Origin: Ambrosia x helenae
Taxonomy: Eukaryota > Streptophyta > Magnoliopsida > Asterales > Asteraceae
Length of the DNA: 64,000 bases
Assembly (NCBI GenBank): GCA_030844895.1
Contig: CM061223.1
Span: 8,170,676 to 8,234,675 of the forward strand
Reading direction: 5' to 3'
This document shows positions 53,738 to 62,640 of the stretch, piece by piece (within the stretch, counting starts at the first letter, position 1; every line of letters starts with the position of its first letter). The notes below the pieces were generated by a model. It had not been told where the DNA came from. It did no database searches and was given only the letters and a program-made list of their open reading frames with translations. A program made the translations under genes and the position numbers.

Positions 53738-55522
53738 ATGGATCCACATAATACTGGTTCTGCGACAAAACCTGCTATGCTAGTAAGAAATGAATATAAC
53801 ATCTGGCAAAGAAGGATGACGCATACATTATCACAGACCAACACAGGTTGCTGGAAATCTGTGATATATGGACCACATAAACCAGTAAATATCAAATTTG
53901 AAACTAAAGTTGAGGTCCCTAAAGACCCAAAAGAATATACAGATGATGATTTCCTAAAACTTGAGCTAGATGCAAAAGCATTCTCTATGTTGGCAATGGC
54001 TCTCCCAAATGAGATATACTCTGGCCTTTTACATTGTGAAAGTGCCAAAGAACTCTGGGATTGTCTTAAAGAACAGTTTGGAGGAACTGAAGAGGTGATT
54101 GCCAACACCAGAGAGATTTTAGCTCAACAATATGAGACATTTGCTCACATTAATGGGGAAACTTTAACTCAACAATTTGAAAGATTCTCCTCATTAATAT
54201 CTGAGCTAAAGTTAAATGGTCAGACCTATACAACACTATCTATGCTACATAGATTTTTAAGGTCTTTACCAGACAAATGGGAAACATACTCCATTGTTTT
54301 AAGATCCTCACCAGATTTTGGCTCCCTCACTCTTACAAAACTCCATGGGAGATTACTTACTTTTGAGAGAGAAATTGATCAAAAGAAGAAATTACAATCA
54401 TCTGGTAAAACTGTTGATGACTACCTACCAGGTAGTACAGCACTTTTGGGACAAGACTCACCAACTTGTTCCTATGGATCTTATGACAACATTGACATAA
54501 CAACTGGGATCTCATCAGAAAGATCTTTCCCAGGTTATGACAATGATGACCAAAGTCAAACTGCTGATAATCTATGTTTTATCATGGATGATTTGAAAAA
54601 CTTTAGCAGTGATGACTTAGAAGAAATGGACATTTTACACCAACTGGCCATGCTAAGCATTAAAACTAACAAGTTTTATAAAAGGTCAGGAAGGAAATTT
54701 CCAGGATTGACCAGTAATACAAAAATTGGTTTTGACAAATCTAAACTGAGATGTCACAAGTGTCAGAAGTTGGGACACTTTGCTAGAGAGTGTAGAAACT
54801 CTAGCTTTAACCAATCACAATCTGGAAATAACTTTAACCCCAATTATAATAGGAATAATGGAACTCAAGGGAGTGCTCATTTTGTACAGGCACAAGCTCC
54901 TCAACAGCAATACATGCCACAAGTACAATATGTTCAAATGCCTGCTCAACAGATGCAGAGCCAACAATCAATCCCTCCCTTTCCAGCTGCTCAACAACCT
55001 CCACAGCCTCAACAACCCTCTCAACAAAGTCTTTTCACCTCAGGGTATGTTGACTGGAGCAGTCTTCCTTTTGACACCACAGAGTGCAATCCTGATGCAG
55101 ACAACAAGTTGTTTGACATCAACTGGGGAGAACCAGACAATGGCAGAAAGAACTTTGCCTTAATGGCATTTGAAGGCTGTACTTCAAAATCTGCATTGTC
55201 ACAGGTATCAAAAGAGTCTTTGACAAAACTTTGCTCAAATTCTTGCAAAGAATCTTTTGCTCTCATAAGAGAGACAAATGTGCACTTACAAGGAAAAGCC
55301 AATGATTTAGAAAGAAAATACACTCAGATGAAATGTGATTTAGAGAGAAAACTTACTACTAAAACAAAAGAAGTCTCTAAATTAACTAACTCAGCTATTG
55401 AAACCCAAGCACAAATTAAAATGATGATAGAAGATCTTGGGAATGTCAGAAAAGAGCTTGCTGACACCAAGATCAGTTGTGAAAAATGGGTGGATTCTTG
55501 TAAGGGTACCAGCTATTGCTAA
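53738..55522 (+). CDS. Element G gag, main frame (594 codons)
   Basis: Start MDPHNTGSATKPAMLVRNEY. UBN2-type copia gag domain at about 20-210 (NIWQRRMTHTLSQTN, ELWDCLKEQFGGTEEV, RFLRSLPDKWETYSIVL, LTKLHGRLLTFEREID). CCHC knuckle CHKCQKLGHFAREC at about 338-351. Then a Gln/Pro-rich stretch (about 380-440) and a coiled-coil end (KANDLERKYTQMKCDLERKL). The length and extended C-terminus fit Sirevirus gags. It closes at 55522 because of a one-base break near 55505, and the continuation is in another frame. Confidence 0.88.
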   Translation: MDPHNTGSATKPAMLVRNEYNIWQRRMTHTLSQTNTGCWKSVIYGPHKPVNIKFETKVEVPKDPKEYTDDDFLKLELDAKAFSMLAMALPNEIYSGLLHCESAKELWDCLKEQFGGTEEVIANTREILAQQYETFAHINGETLTQQFERFSSLISELKLNGQTYTTLSMLHRFLRSLPDKWETYSIVLRSSPDFGSLTLTKLHGRLLTFEREIDQKKKLQSSGKTVDDYLPGSTALLGQDSPTCSYGSYDNIDITTGISSERSFPGYDNDDQSQTADNLCFIMDDLKNFSSDDLEEMDILHQLAMLSIKTNKFYKRSGRKFPGLTSNTKIGFDKSKLRCHKCQKLGHFARECRNSSFNQSQSGNNFNPNYNRNNGTQGSAHFVQAQAPQQQYMPQVQYVQMPAQQMQSQQSIPPFPAAQQPPQPQQPSQQSLFTSGYVDWSSLPFDTTECNPDADNKLFDINWGEPDNGRKNFALMAFEGCTSKSALSQVSKESLTKLCSNSCKESFALIRETNVHLQGKANDLERKYTQMKCDLERKLTTKTKEVSKLTNSAIETQAQIKMMIEDLGNVRKELADTKISCEKWVDSCKGTSYC

Positions 55523-56313
55523 ACAAACAGAGTGCTTCAAATGTTAAGTTTGGCATAGGGTACAATCATGTTGAAACACCAACAGATTTCTCTCCCAAAA
55601 CTACTGAAGATGGGAGAAAAATTGTTTCAAATGAAACTTCTGAAGGGAAAGACTGCACATCTTTCCATGAAAACTTTCTAAACAGAAATCCTGGTATTTT
55701 CAAAGAAAGTACTTCAGAAGTATTAACAAAATCTGACAACAAGCCATCAGTAGTTTCATCTACATCAGGAGTTGAGACCCTGAAAACTACTGATGAGCAA
55801 AATCTTTACACTAATGTCAGAAATTTGCCTTTAGATCAAAAACAAAAGGCAAAAGAGTGTGAAATTTGTGGTCTGTTCAACCACAAAACAGAGTTTTGTA
55901 GATACAGAAAAGGAATTCAGTTCAATCAAAAAATTAAACAACGGGTTGTGGGAAATCAAATCAGAAATGATTATGAAAGAATCTTTAATCCCAAGAAACA
56001 ACAACCTGAAAACACCTTTTCTCAGAAAAAGATAAAATCTCAACTAAAATCTTTTTCTCAAAATTCTTTGTCAGTAGTTAGACCTGAATCATTAGCAGTT
56101 TCACAAACTGCTGAGATTCAAAATCTAATGAACTTGGTACAACTACTGATGACCAAGGTTGATGGTGGTCCTGAAAAGGATACCACCATGGCTCTTAATG
56201 AAAAATCCATTGCCAAAAAGACATGGATTTCTCAACCTGGTCAAGAACAAACTGTAACTGTTCTCAAGAGCAAACCCAAAGCCAAACAGGCTTGGGTTCC
56301 TAAATCTAACTAG
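55516..56313 (+). CDS. Element G gag extension toward protease (265 codons)
   Basis: It continues gag in a shifted frame (LNKQSASNVKFGIGYNHVE). It carries a second CCHC-like motif CEICGLFNHKTEFC at about 55858-55900 and a basic tail (KPKAKQAWVPKSN) before a TAG at 56311. Such a double-knuckle extended gag is seen in Sirevirus-type elements. The Met at 55516 is probably not a natural start; the segment was part of one polyprotein before the break. Confidence 0.75.
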   Translation: MLNKQSASNVKFGIGYNHVETPTDFSPKTTEDGRKIVSNETSEGKDCTSFHENFLNRNPGIFKESTSEVLTKSDNKPSVVSSTSGVETLKTTDEQNLYTNVRNLPLDQKQKAKECEICGLFNHKTEFCRYRKGIQFNQKIKQRVVGNQIRNDYERIFNPKKQQPENTFSQKKIKSQLKSFSQNSLSVVRPESLAVSQTAEIQNLMNLVQLLMTKVDGGPEKDTTMALNEKSIAKKTWISQPGQEQTVTVLKSKPKAKQAWVPKSN

Positions 56314-56324
56314 TTTGCTATTGT

Positions 56325-57990
56325 GTGCAGAGAGTTTCCAGGGGCTTAAACAGCATATGGTACGTTGATAGTGGAGGCTCTATGCACATGACTGGATGCA
56401 GATACCTGATAAACAATTTTATCAGCCAAAGAGAAGGATCTGTATCCTTTGGGAACAATGCTAAGGGATATGTGCTAGGACATGGCAATGTCTCCTCTGG
56501 CAAAATACAGTTTGACAAGGTCAATCTGGTTGAAAACCTTGAATACAACTTGCTAAGTGTGTCACAAATGTGTGATAAAGGATATTCTACCTTTTTCACA
56601 AAGACAACATGCAAGATCATCTCACCAGAAGGCCAGAAGTTGATAGAGAAGATCATTGAAGATCATACTTTGCTGATTGCCAAAAGATGTGGCAATGTCT
56701 ATGCAGTGGACATTGAGAAAGACAAGGTATTGAACAACACTGCATGTTTCTTCTCAAGGGCATCAACTTCAGAAACTGATCTCTGGCACAGGAGACTTGG
56801 CCATGTGAACTTTAAAACCATAAATAAAGTCACAAAAATGGGCTTGGTCAGAGGTCTACCTTTGAAAGTATACCAGTGTCAAGAACACTGTGTATCCTGT
56901 TTAAAGGGAAAACAGCATAAGTCCTCCTATAAGTCTATTGAAGAATCAAAAACAACTGCATGTCTTCAACTACTCCATATGGACTTATTTGGACCTGTCA
57001 AGATTATGAGCCTTGGTAAGAAGAAGTACTGCTTAGTCATCATTGATGACTACTCAAGATTCACATAGGTATTCTTCTTATTCTCCAAGGATGAGGCTGC
57101 TGAAATCATCAAGTTCTTCATTCTACAAGTGGAGAAAACAATATTCTCTACCTGTCAAAACCATTAGAAGTGATAATGGGACAGAGTTCAGGAACAAAAC
57201 TCTGGATGAATTCTGTTTGTCTAAAGGGATTATTAGACAATACAGTGTTCCCAGAACTCCTGAACAAAATGGTGTAGTAGAAAGGAAGAACAGAACCTTA
57301 ATAGAGGGAGCAAGAACAATGTTAGCTGATTCTGGGCTACCCTTGTACTTTTGGGCAGAAGCAGTTAACACATCATGTTATGTTCAGAATAGAGTTCTTG
57401 TGGTCAAGAGACATTCCAAGACTGCCTATGAAGTTCTTCATGGCATGAAGCCCCTTATCTCCTTTTTCAGGGCTTTTGGGTGTCAATGTTTCATCTTGAA
57501 CATCAAGGAATCTATTTCAAAGTTTGCTGCCAAAGTTGACTCAGGTTACTTTCTTGGTTACTCTTCAACTAGAAAAGCCTACAAGGTTTTTAATTCTCAC
57601 ACCAGGATAGTAGAAGAAACATTGAATGTCAAGTTCAATGAGTCAAAACACACTCTTATTCCAGCACATCCTGCTGAACTTTTTGACCTTGACAACTTCC
57701 ATTTTGGACCTAAGAAGGCTGTTACTTCATCAAAACCTACTTATTATGGTGAGAAAAGGTTTGATGATGAGGATCCCACACCATGGACTCCTCAAACAGT
57801 TATCAAGTCAACTTCAAAATCATCAGAAGTTCCACAAACTTCTGATCAAACAAGTACTGAGGAACAAACTCAAACTTCTGGTTCAGTATATCCAAATACT
57901 GAAGATCAAGGAACATCTGAACCAGATATTATAGACCTCAGTAGTTTGTTTGAAGAACATGAGCCACCTACACCTCAAAAACTCTCTTAA
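56325..57990 (+). pseudogene. Element G protease and integrase (two broken frames)
   Basis: Protease motif WYVDSGGSMHMTG at 56355 has its catalytic Asp. Pre-integrase LWHRRLGHVNFKT lies at 56782, with a CVSCLKGKQH zinc-site tail. The integrase core has LHMDLFGPV (first Asp, 56975), then a TAG at 57066 where a Trp codon is expected and a frame change near 57110. Then SDNGTEFRNKTLDEF (57165), PEQNGVVERKNRTL with the Glu (57255), and AFGCQCFIL and SGYFLGYSS to a Ser/Thr/Glu-rich C-terminal linker ending at 57990. In ordinary copia elements RT would come next; here it does not. Confidence 0.9.
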
Positions 57991-58038
57991 AAACCTAAAC
58001 CTGCAAATCAACTGTTCGATCAACAAAAACCCAAACCA

Positions 58039-58221
58039 CATGGCTCTCGTTCTAAAACAGGGTCACAATCAAAGGGCCTTTCTTGAAAAACAAGAAGGCT
58101 GGTCCCAATACGATGAGATCATTGATCTTGTCGTAAAATCCCAATATTTTACTACTCTCACAATCGACCCACCAATTCATACTGAAACTCTAAATGAGTT
58201 CTGGCTAATGCTGAGACGGTG
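58039..58221 (+). CDS. Element G terminal ORF, N-terminal piece
   Basis: Start MALVLKQGHNQRAFLEKQEG, then YDEIIDLVVKSQYFTTLTID and HTETLNEFW. A one-base break near 58205 ends it at 58220; the next piece continues directly. This N-terminal block, with the following piece, looks like the domain annotated in plant genomes as a putative plant transposon protein or Sirevirus env-like region. I recognise it only by style. Confidence 0.6.
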
Positions 58222-59208
58222 ACGGCTGATGGTGAAATTATCTCCCTCAACTCAAGAATAAAAGGGAAACCACTGACCATCACACCGGCCACACTGGCAA
58301 CAAGACTGGGCCTGAATGATGTAGCTGCCCCTGATCATGTTGCTAACTCTGACATTCACTTAACCATGACAGAGTGTGGTTATCAAGGTACTCTCTCCCA
58401 TGCTACTATCTTCAAAAAATATTTTGAACCAAAATACAAGCTTTTGTTTCATTATATTATTATGTGTTTGAGTCCAAAGACAGGGTCTTATGACCAGATG
58501 CCCTCTACTTTTCAACCAATATTTCATTCCATAGTGAATGAAACCAAATTCAGGGCATCAAAATTATTTTTCAATGAGTTGGTGTTACATCATAATAATA
58601 CCAAGAAAAAGTTTTTGTTATACCCAAGGTTCATTATGCAATGCATAATAGGGGAACTGGGTAATGAGGTGCTTGTGGGAAAAGTTTCAACTTTAAATCC
58701 ATTAACCTCACAAGCATACTCTAGGCATAACAAACCAACTACCTGGCCAGAAGATGATCAGGGAGAACAACAAAAAGTCCCCCTGAAACCCACATCTTCC
58801 AAACTCACACCATCAAAAGCCAAAAAGCCCAAGCCAACAAAGACAAAAACCCACCAACCCAAAAGAAAAGCTGTTCAGGAGGTTGAGATGCCTGAACATG
58901 CTCATGAGCAATCTGCTCTTCAAATAGGTGAGACTGAAACACCCTCTCAGTCTCATCCATCTCAAACCCCACCAAGAGCACCCATAACAATCTTATTCAA
59001 AAGAAAAAGACTTAGAAAAACTGTTGTAACTGACACTTCTTTTGAAACTGCTGACCAACCTATTCAACCTATTGCCCAAACTTCTGAACCAACCCCTCAA
59101 ATTTCTGAACCAGAGGCAATAGAGATTGCCAAACTTCTCTCTGGGCTAAAAGAGATAGTCCCATCTGATAATGTCAGTCCCCTACAACCACAACAAACAG
59201 GGACATAA
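58219..59208 (+). CDS. Element G terminal ORF, middle piece (329 codons)
   Basis: It continues as TADGEIISLNSRIKGKPLTI with PATLATRLGLNDVAAP, then MTECGYQGTLSHATIFKKYF, LLFHYIIMCLSPKTGSYDQM and YPRFIMQCIIGELGNEVL, a compact globular-looking block of about 200 residues. After it comes a Lys/Pro/Thr-rich tail (KAKKPKPTKTKTHQPKRK) with a possible nuclear-localisation stretch and a Pro/Ser/Glu-rich end. No RT, RNase H or membrane-fusion motif is visible. A one-base break near 59200 separates it from the last piece. Confidence 0.65.
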   Translation: MTADGEIISLNSRIKGKPLTITPATLATRLGLNDVAAPDHVANSDIHLTMTECGYQGTLSHATIFKKYFEPKYKLLFHYIIMCLSPKTGSYDQMPSTFQPIFHSIVNETKFRASKLFFNELVLHHNNTKKKFLLYPRFIMQCIIGELGNEVLVGKVSTLNPLTSQAYSRHNKPTTWPEDDQGEQQKVPLKPTSSKLTPSKAKKPKPTKTKTHQPKRKAVQEVEMPEHAHEQSALQIGETETPSQSHPSQTPPRAPITILFKRKRLRKTVVTDTSFETADQPIQPIAQTSEPTPQISEPEAIEIAKLLSGLKEIVPSDNVSPLQPQQTGT

Positions 59209-59222
59209 CCACAGAATCAGAC

Positions 59223-61520
59223 ATGGATGTGGACATCACTAGCCCTAACCCAAGAGATGAGGGTGGACCAGGGTCTTTAAGCCCAATCTTAGAGACTCTT
59301 GGGGCATCTGAGGCTGCTACTACTCAGTTACCACCCAGTGGTGGATCTGAGGATAGAAGTAAAACAGCTAAGACCTCAGATGTGGCAACTACTGATGAAG
59401 GCTTAATGCCTGAGGTAGGAAATCCTCAGAACCAAGAACAAGAGGTTCATGAGAGAACTGAGTTGGGCTCAGCTCATGATTTAACTGAGACACTCCTCAT
59501 TGAGGACAACATCAGGGATTCAAATGATTCCATTAATTTGGATGATGATTCAACAACTAAAACTACTGAATTGATGGCACTTTATGAAGGTCCTGCTTCA
59601 GGGGTATCCAAGCTCAAGAAGCTAGTCACCCCTGAACAGGTTAAAGTCCACTCAATCCCTAAAACCCCTAGAGTGGCATCCTCTGTACAACATGAGGATC
59701 TCCCAAAAACACACCCTTCACATCAAATGCCTACCCAATTCCCTGGGCCTTCAAGCATAGACATGAACCAACTATGCAGCCCAGGTGGTGACCTTTATCT
59801 TATGATGAATGCCCTCATCAAGAATCACCTCCAAACCTATACAGCTAACTTGGAGCTGTCCATCAAGAACCAATTTGGGGTGATTCAGACGAAGATGAAT
59901 GATCTGCAAACCAAGATTGACTTCAACAGCAAACAAATTGCTAATCTGACAGATCAGCTCAAACCTCTGAAGCCTATTGATGAATCCAAAAGGAGGGAGA
60001 AGATGAAGGAACCTATGGATACAGTTGAAGCCAGAAGAAAGGCAAGACTTGCTATCCTAGAGAGAGATCAGAAAAACCAGGCCAGAAAAGAAGCATTGGC
60101 CAAACAGTTTGGTGTCTCAGTGGAAGATATTGAAGCCACAGAAAAGGAAGATGAGACCCAAACTTCTGAAAAATCCCTAAGGCATAATAAAGAAACCTCT
60201 GATGGTCAAAGTCCTGATGACTCAGAAGATACTGAAGACAATCCTTCAGTAGTTGACAAACCATCAGCAGTTGTCAACCCATCAGAGGTTAACACTTCCA
60301 AATCTCAACAAACTAAACCTTCCAGATCCACTGAACAAATCAAACCAACTTCTGCTCCTCCAAGGCCTACAACAACCACTACTATGACTGTCCTAACCCC
60401 TGCTCCAATCTCTCAATCTACTGAACTTCTTGAGCAGAGGTTAAAGGCAGTTCAACAAAAAGCCAAGGAAGACCAGATTTGGAAAAATCTGGAACAAAGG
60501 GATGACTTAGAGTATGAAGAGAAGCTCCAGGCTTATCAAGCTGAACTGGAAAGACAGGCTAAAATTGATCATATTGCTGAAGAAGACAAAAGACAACAAC
60601 TGGTGTCTTACATCACAAAGAACAGCAAGACTAAAGCCTACACACTCAAGGGACTCTCTATGCAAGAGCTGACAAGAAGGGCACAACTAATTGCAGACAG
60701 ACTGGCCACAAGTAAAGAAGGAAAGGCCAAGAGAGCCCAGATGATAGATGAATTAGTAGCAGATGGCTATGGTTCAAAAGCCTCAGTATCCAGATGGAAA
60801 GAAGAAAGACTGGTGGATACTTATCGAAAATATAAGGCTGCCAAGGCTGCAAATCCAGAGAAGTTTCAAACTGCTGAACCTTCAAGATCAGTAGTTAGAA
60901 CTTCTGGTGTTTTAACAAGAAGGCCTGCTACTCAAAGGAAGAAATCAAAGGACAATGTCAAAACTGATTTCAAAATGGTACTAGTTAAAGGAAGTTCAGT
61001 AGTTCACTCAGATTTTGACATTGATGAGAAACCTCTGATAACACAATTCAGGGATCCTTCCACCTTTGCCTACCAAATTCAAAAGACTATCAAAGAAAAG
61101 ATGCATACCAAGGTAGTGACTGAACACCATCTCCCAACTATTCAGATGCCTGATATGCAAAAACAACAAGGAAGAGACTCCCACCTGAGGCTTACTGAAA
61201 TAGAAAGCATCCAACACTCAGGATCATCAACCCAAGGGACAAGTCTGGTTCCCTATACCTCTGACTTTGACAAGTCAAAGGTACCTATCATCAGATGGTC
61301 ACTTACTGCTAACAACTCAGTATTATTGACAAGAAGAGACCTTTCAAGCAGGGCTTACAAGAAGATCAGTGATCTAAAGAAACTGTCAACACAAGACCTG
61401 CTCACAATTCAACATCTGGAACCACAGAAAGGATCTCTATCTGATAGACAGTTAAACCAGCTAAAGAACACCATGTATAAAGAAATATGGAAGATTGTTC
61501 AAGACAGAAGAAGATCATAA
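59223..61520 (+). CDS. Element G terminal ORF, C-terminal piece (765 codons, Lys/Glu-rich, partly coiled coil)
   Basis: The longest open frame in the window. N-terminal 1-150 is acidic and Ser/Thr-rich. About 190-250 has a likely coiled coil (KMNDLQTKIDFNSKQIANLT). 255-310 is highly charged (RRKARLAILERDQKNQARKE), followed by a Ser/Thr/Pro linker to about 400. 400-480 is again helical and charged (EEKLQAYQAELERQAKIDHI). 480-570 has basic repeats (KEGKAKRAQMIDELVADGYG), and the C-terminus is basic (KEIWKIVQDRRRS). No enzyme motif, signal peptide or membrane helix is seen. The stop is 41 bases before the 3' LTR, with the polypurine tract between. Lack of stops over 2.3 kb suggests recent selection or recent origin. 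Function unknown. Confidence 0.7.
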   Translation: MDVDITSPNPRDEGGPGSLSPILETLGASEAATTQLPPSGGSEDRSKTAKTSDVATTDEGLMPEVGNPQNQEQEVHERTELGSAHDLTETLLIEDNIRDSNDSINLDDDSTTKTTELMALYEGPASGVSKLKKLVTPEQVKVHSIPKTPRVASSVQHEDLPKTHPSHQMPTQFPGPSSIDMNQLCSPGGDLYLMMNALIKNHLQTYTANLELSIKNQFGVIQTKMNDLQTKIDFNSKQIANLTDQLKPLKPIDESKRREKMKEPMDTVEARRKARLAILERDQKNQARKEALAKQFGVSVEDIEATEKEDETQTSEKSLRHNKETSDGQSPDDSEDTEDNPSVVDKPSAVVNPSEVNTSKSQQTKPSRSTEQIKPTSAPPRPTTTTTMTVLTPAPISQSTELLEQRLKAVQQKAKEDQIWKNLEQRDDLEYEEKLQAYQAELERQAKIDHIAEEDKRQQLVSYITKNSKTKAYTLKGLSMQELTRRAQLIADRLATSKEGKAKRAQMIDELVADGYGSKASVSRWKEERLVDTYRKYKAAKAANPEKFQTAEPSRSVVRTSGVLTRRPATQRKKSKDNVKTDFKMVLVKGSSVVHSDFDIDEKPLITQFRDPSTFAYQIQKTIKEKMHTKVVTEHHLPTIQMPDMQKQQGRDSHLRLTEIESIQHSGSSTQGTSLVPYTSDFDKSKVPIIRWSLTANNSVLLTRRDLSSRAYKKISDLKKLSTQDLLTIQHLEPQKGSLSDRQLNQLKNTMYKEIWKIVQDRRRS

Positions 61521-61561
61521 GGAATTAGTAAGGTTTTGGGTTCATCAATCCAGGGGGAGAT

Positions 61562-62281
61562 TGTTAGGACAAAGAGGATTGGTGAAACCACATTTGGAAA
61601 CCTTAGTCTAATTCACTTCTGCAAATTTTGGCTAAGTATAGAAGTACTGAAGAGAAGACAAGAAACTGCTGAAGAGAAGATATGACAAGTGCTGAAGAAG
61701 AAACTTCATCAGAAGTTCTGAAGTCCAAACCAGACAAGTTCACTTCAGAAGTACTGAAGACAAACTACTCATCAGTAGTTTGTCATTCATCAGCACTTCA
61801 CATCAGATATTTTCCACCGCCTTTTGTATCAGTAGTTTATTGTTTATTATTACTTTTAGCTGTAATTGTTTGTTTCAATGTTGCAACTTGTGCAACTTGT
61901 TTCTGATATTTCTGTACTTGCTTTATTAGCAAGATACATGTATGTAAACGTCTATAAATAGGAGGCTTCAACCTTCTATTTTAGACATTGATTTTAAGAG
62001 AAAAATCCTTCAAACACTTTCACTGTTCTATTCCATTTCAGTATTTATTGTGAATCTGCCTAAGTATCTAATTCTCATTTACTGCTTAGATTCATAATAA
62101 ATACTTGTCATTATTAGTTTCAATCATCAAGAGGGAGTAATAACTCCTCTTAAGTATAAAAAGTGTTGCTTTAACTTATACATTCCGCTGTGCTTACAAT
62201 CTGATATACAAGAGCTTGCTAAACACTTAAGTGTCAAAGATAGCAAGTTCTTACTTAAACAAAGAGCATACTGATCCAACA
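61562..62281 (+). mobile_element. 3' LTR of element G
   Basis: 720 bp, about five substitutions from the 5' LTR, same TATA box at 61952. Confidence 0.93.
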
Positions 62282-62286
62282 CGTAC

Positions 62287-62640
62287 CCAACACCAAAGCC
62301 GTGGGAGGGGCCGTGGCCGAAGCTCTTACAGGGGTCGAGGCCGTGGTCGCTACCAATACTATCAAACCAACCAAACTACTCAGCCATATAACCAAAACAT
62401 ACCCCCACCATCCAACCAGGCCTACTACCCTTACCCATGGTGACCTTCTCCACCACCTTGCCCACATCCAGCCCAATCACCCTATACCTCATCCTAGAGC
62501 CGGCCCACCCAATCTGCCTCCTCTCAACAGCCCACTAACCCACCAGCCCAGGCCCAAGGTTACGGCCTTACAGCCCAAAACCAATTTTACCTAGCCCCAC
62601 CCGTTACCCAGCCCCACCCGGTTACTCGGCTACCCCTCCT
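62287..62640 (+). pseudogene. Copia-F gag, 3' part (RG-rich tail)
   Basis: It encodes QSRGRGRGRSSYRGRGRGRY (about 62295-62355), then a Tyr/Pro/Gln-rich stretch, with a TGA at about 62441 and a further TAG before 62510. It continues out of frame toward protease. The RG-rich tail in place of a zinc knuckle matches Copia-B and Copia-C. Confidence 0.8.

Larger units (their letters stand above)
52859..62281 (+). mobile_element. Element G: Sirevirus-like LTR element lacking reverse transcriptase
   Basis: The TSD CGTAC is at 52854-52858 and 62282-62286. Both LTRs are 720 bp (TGTTAGGAC...GATCCAACA), with about five substitutions between them by eye, so transposition was recent. The primer-binding site TGGTATCAGAGC is at 53581 and the polypurine tract CAGGGGGAGAT lies before the 3' LTR. 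Gene order is long gag, protease, integrase, then instead of RT/RNase H a large frame of unknown function in three adjoining pieces (58039-61520). A non-autonomous element that must borrow RT. LTR core promoter TCTATAAATAGGAGG at 53250 and 61952. Confidence 0.93.

Noticed and set aside
58039..61520. Calling the terminal ORF of element G a true envelope gene
   Set aside because: No signal peptide, fusion peptide or membrane helix can be seen. Position alone is not enough.
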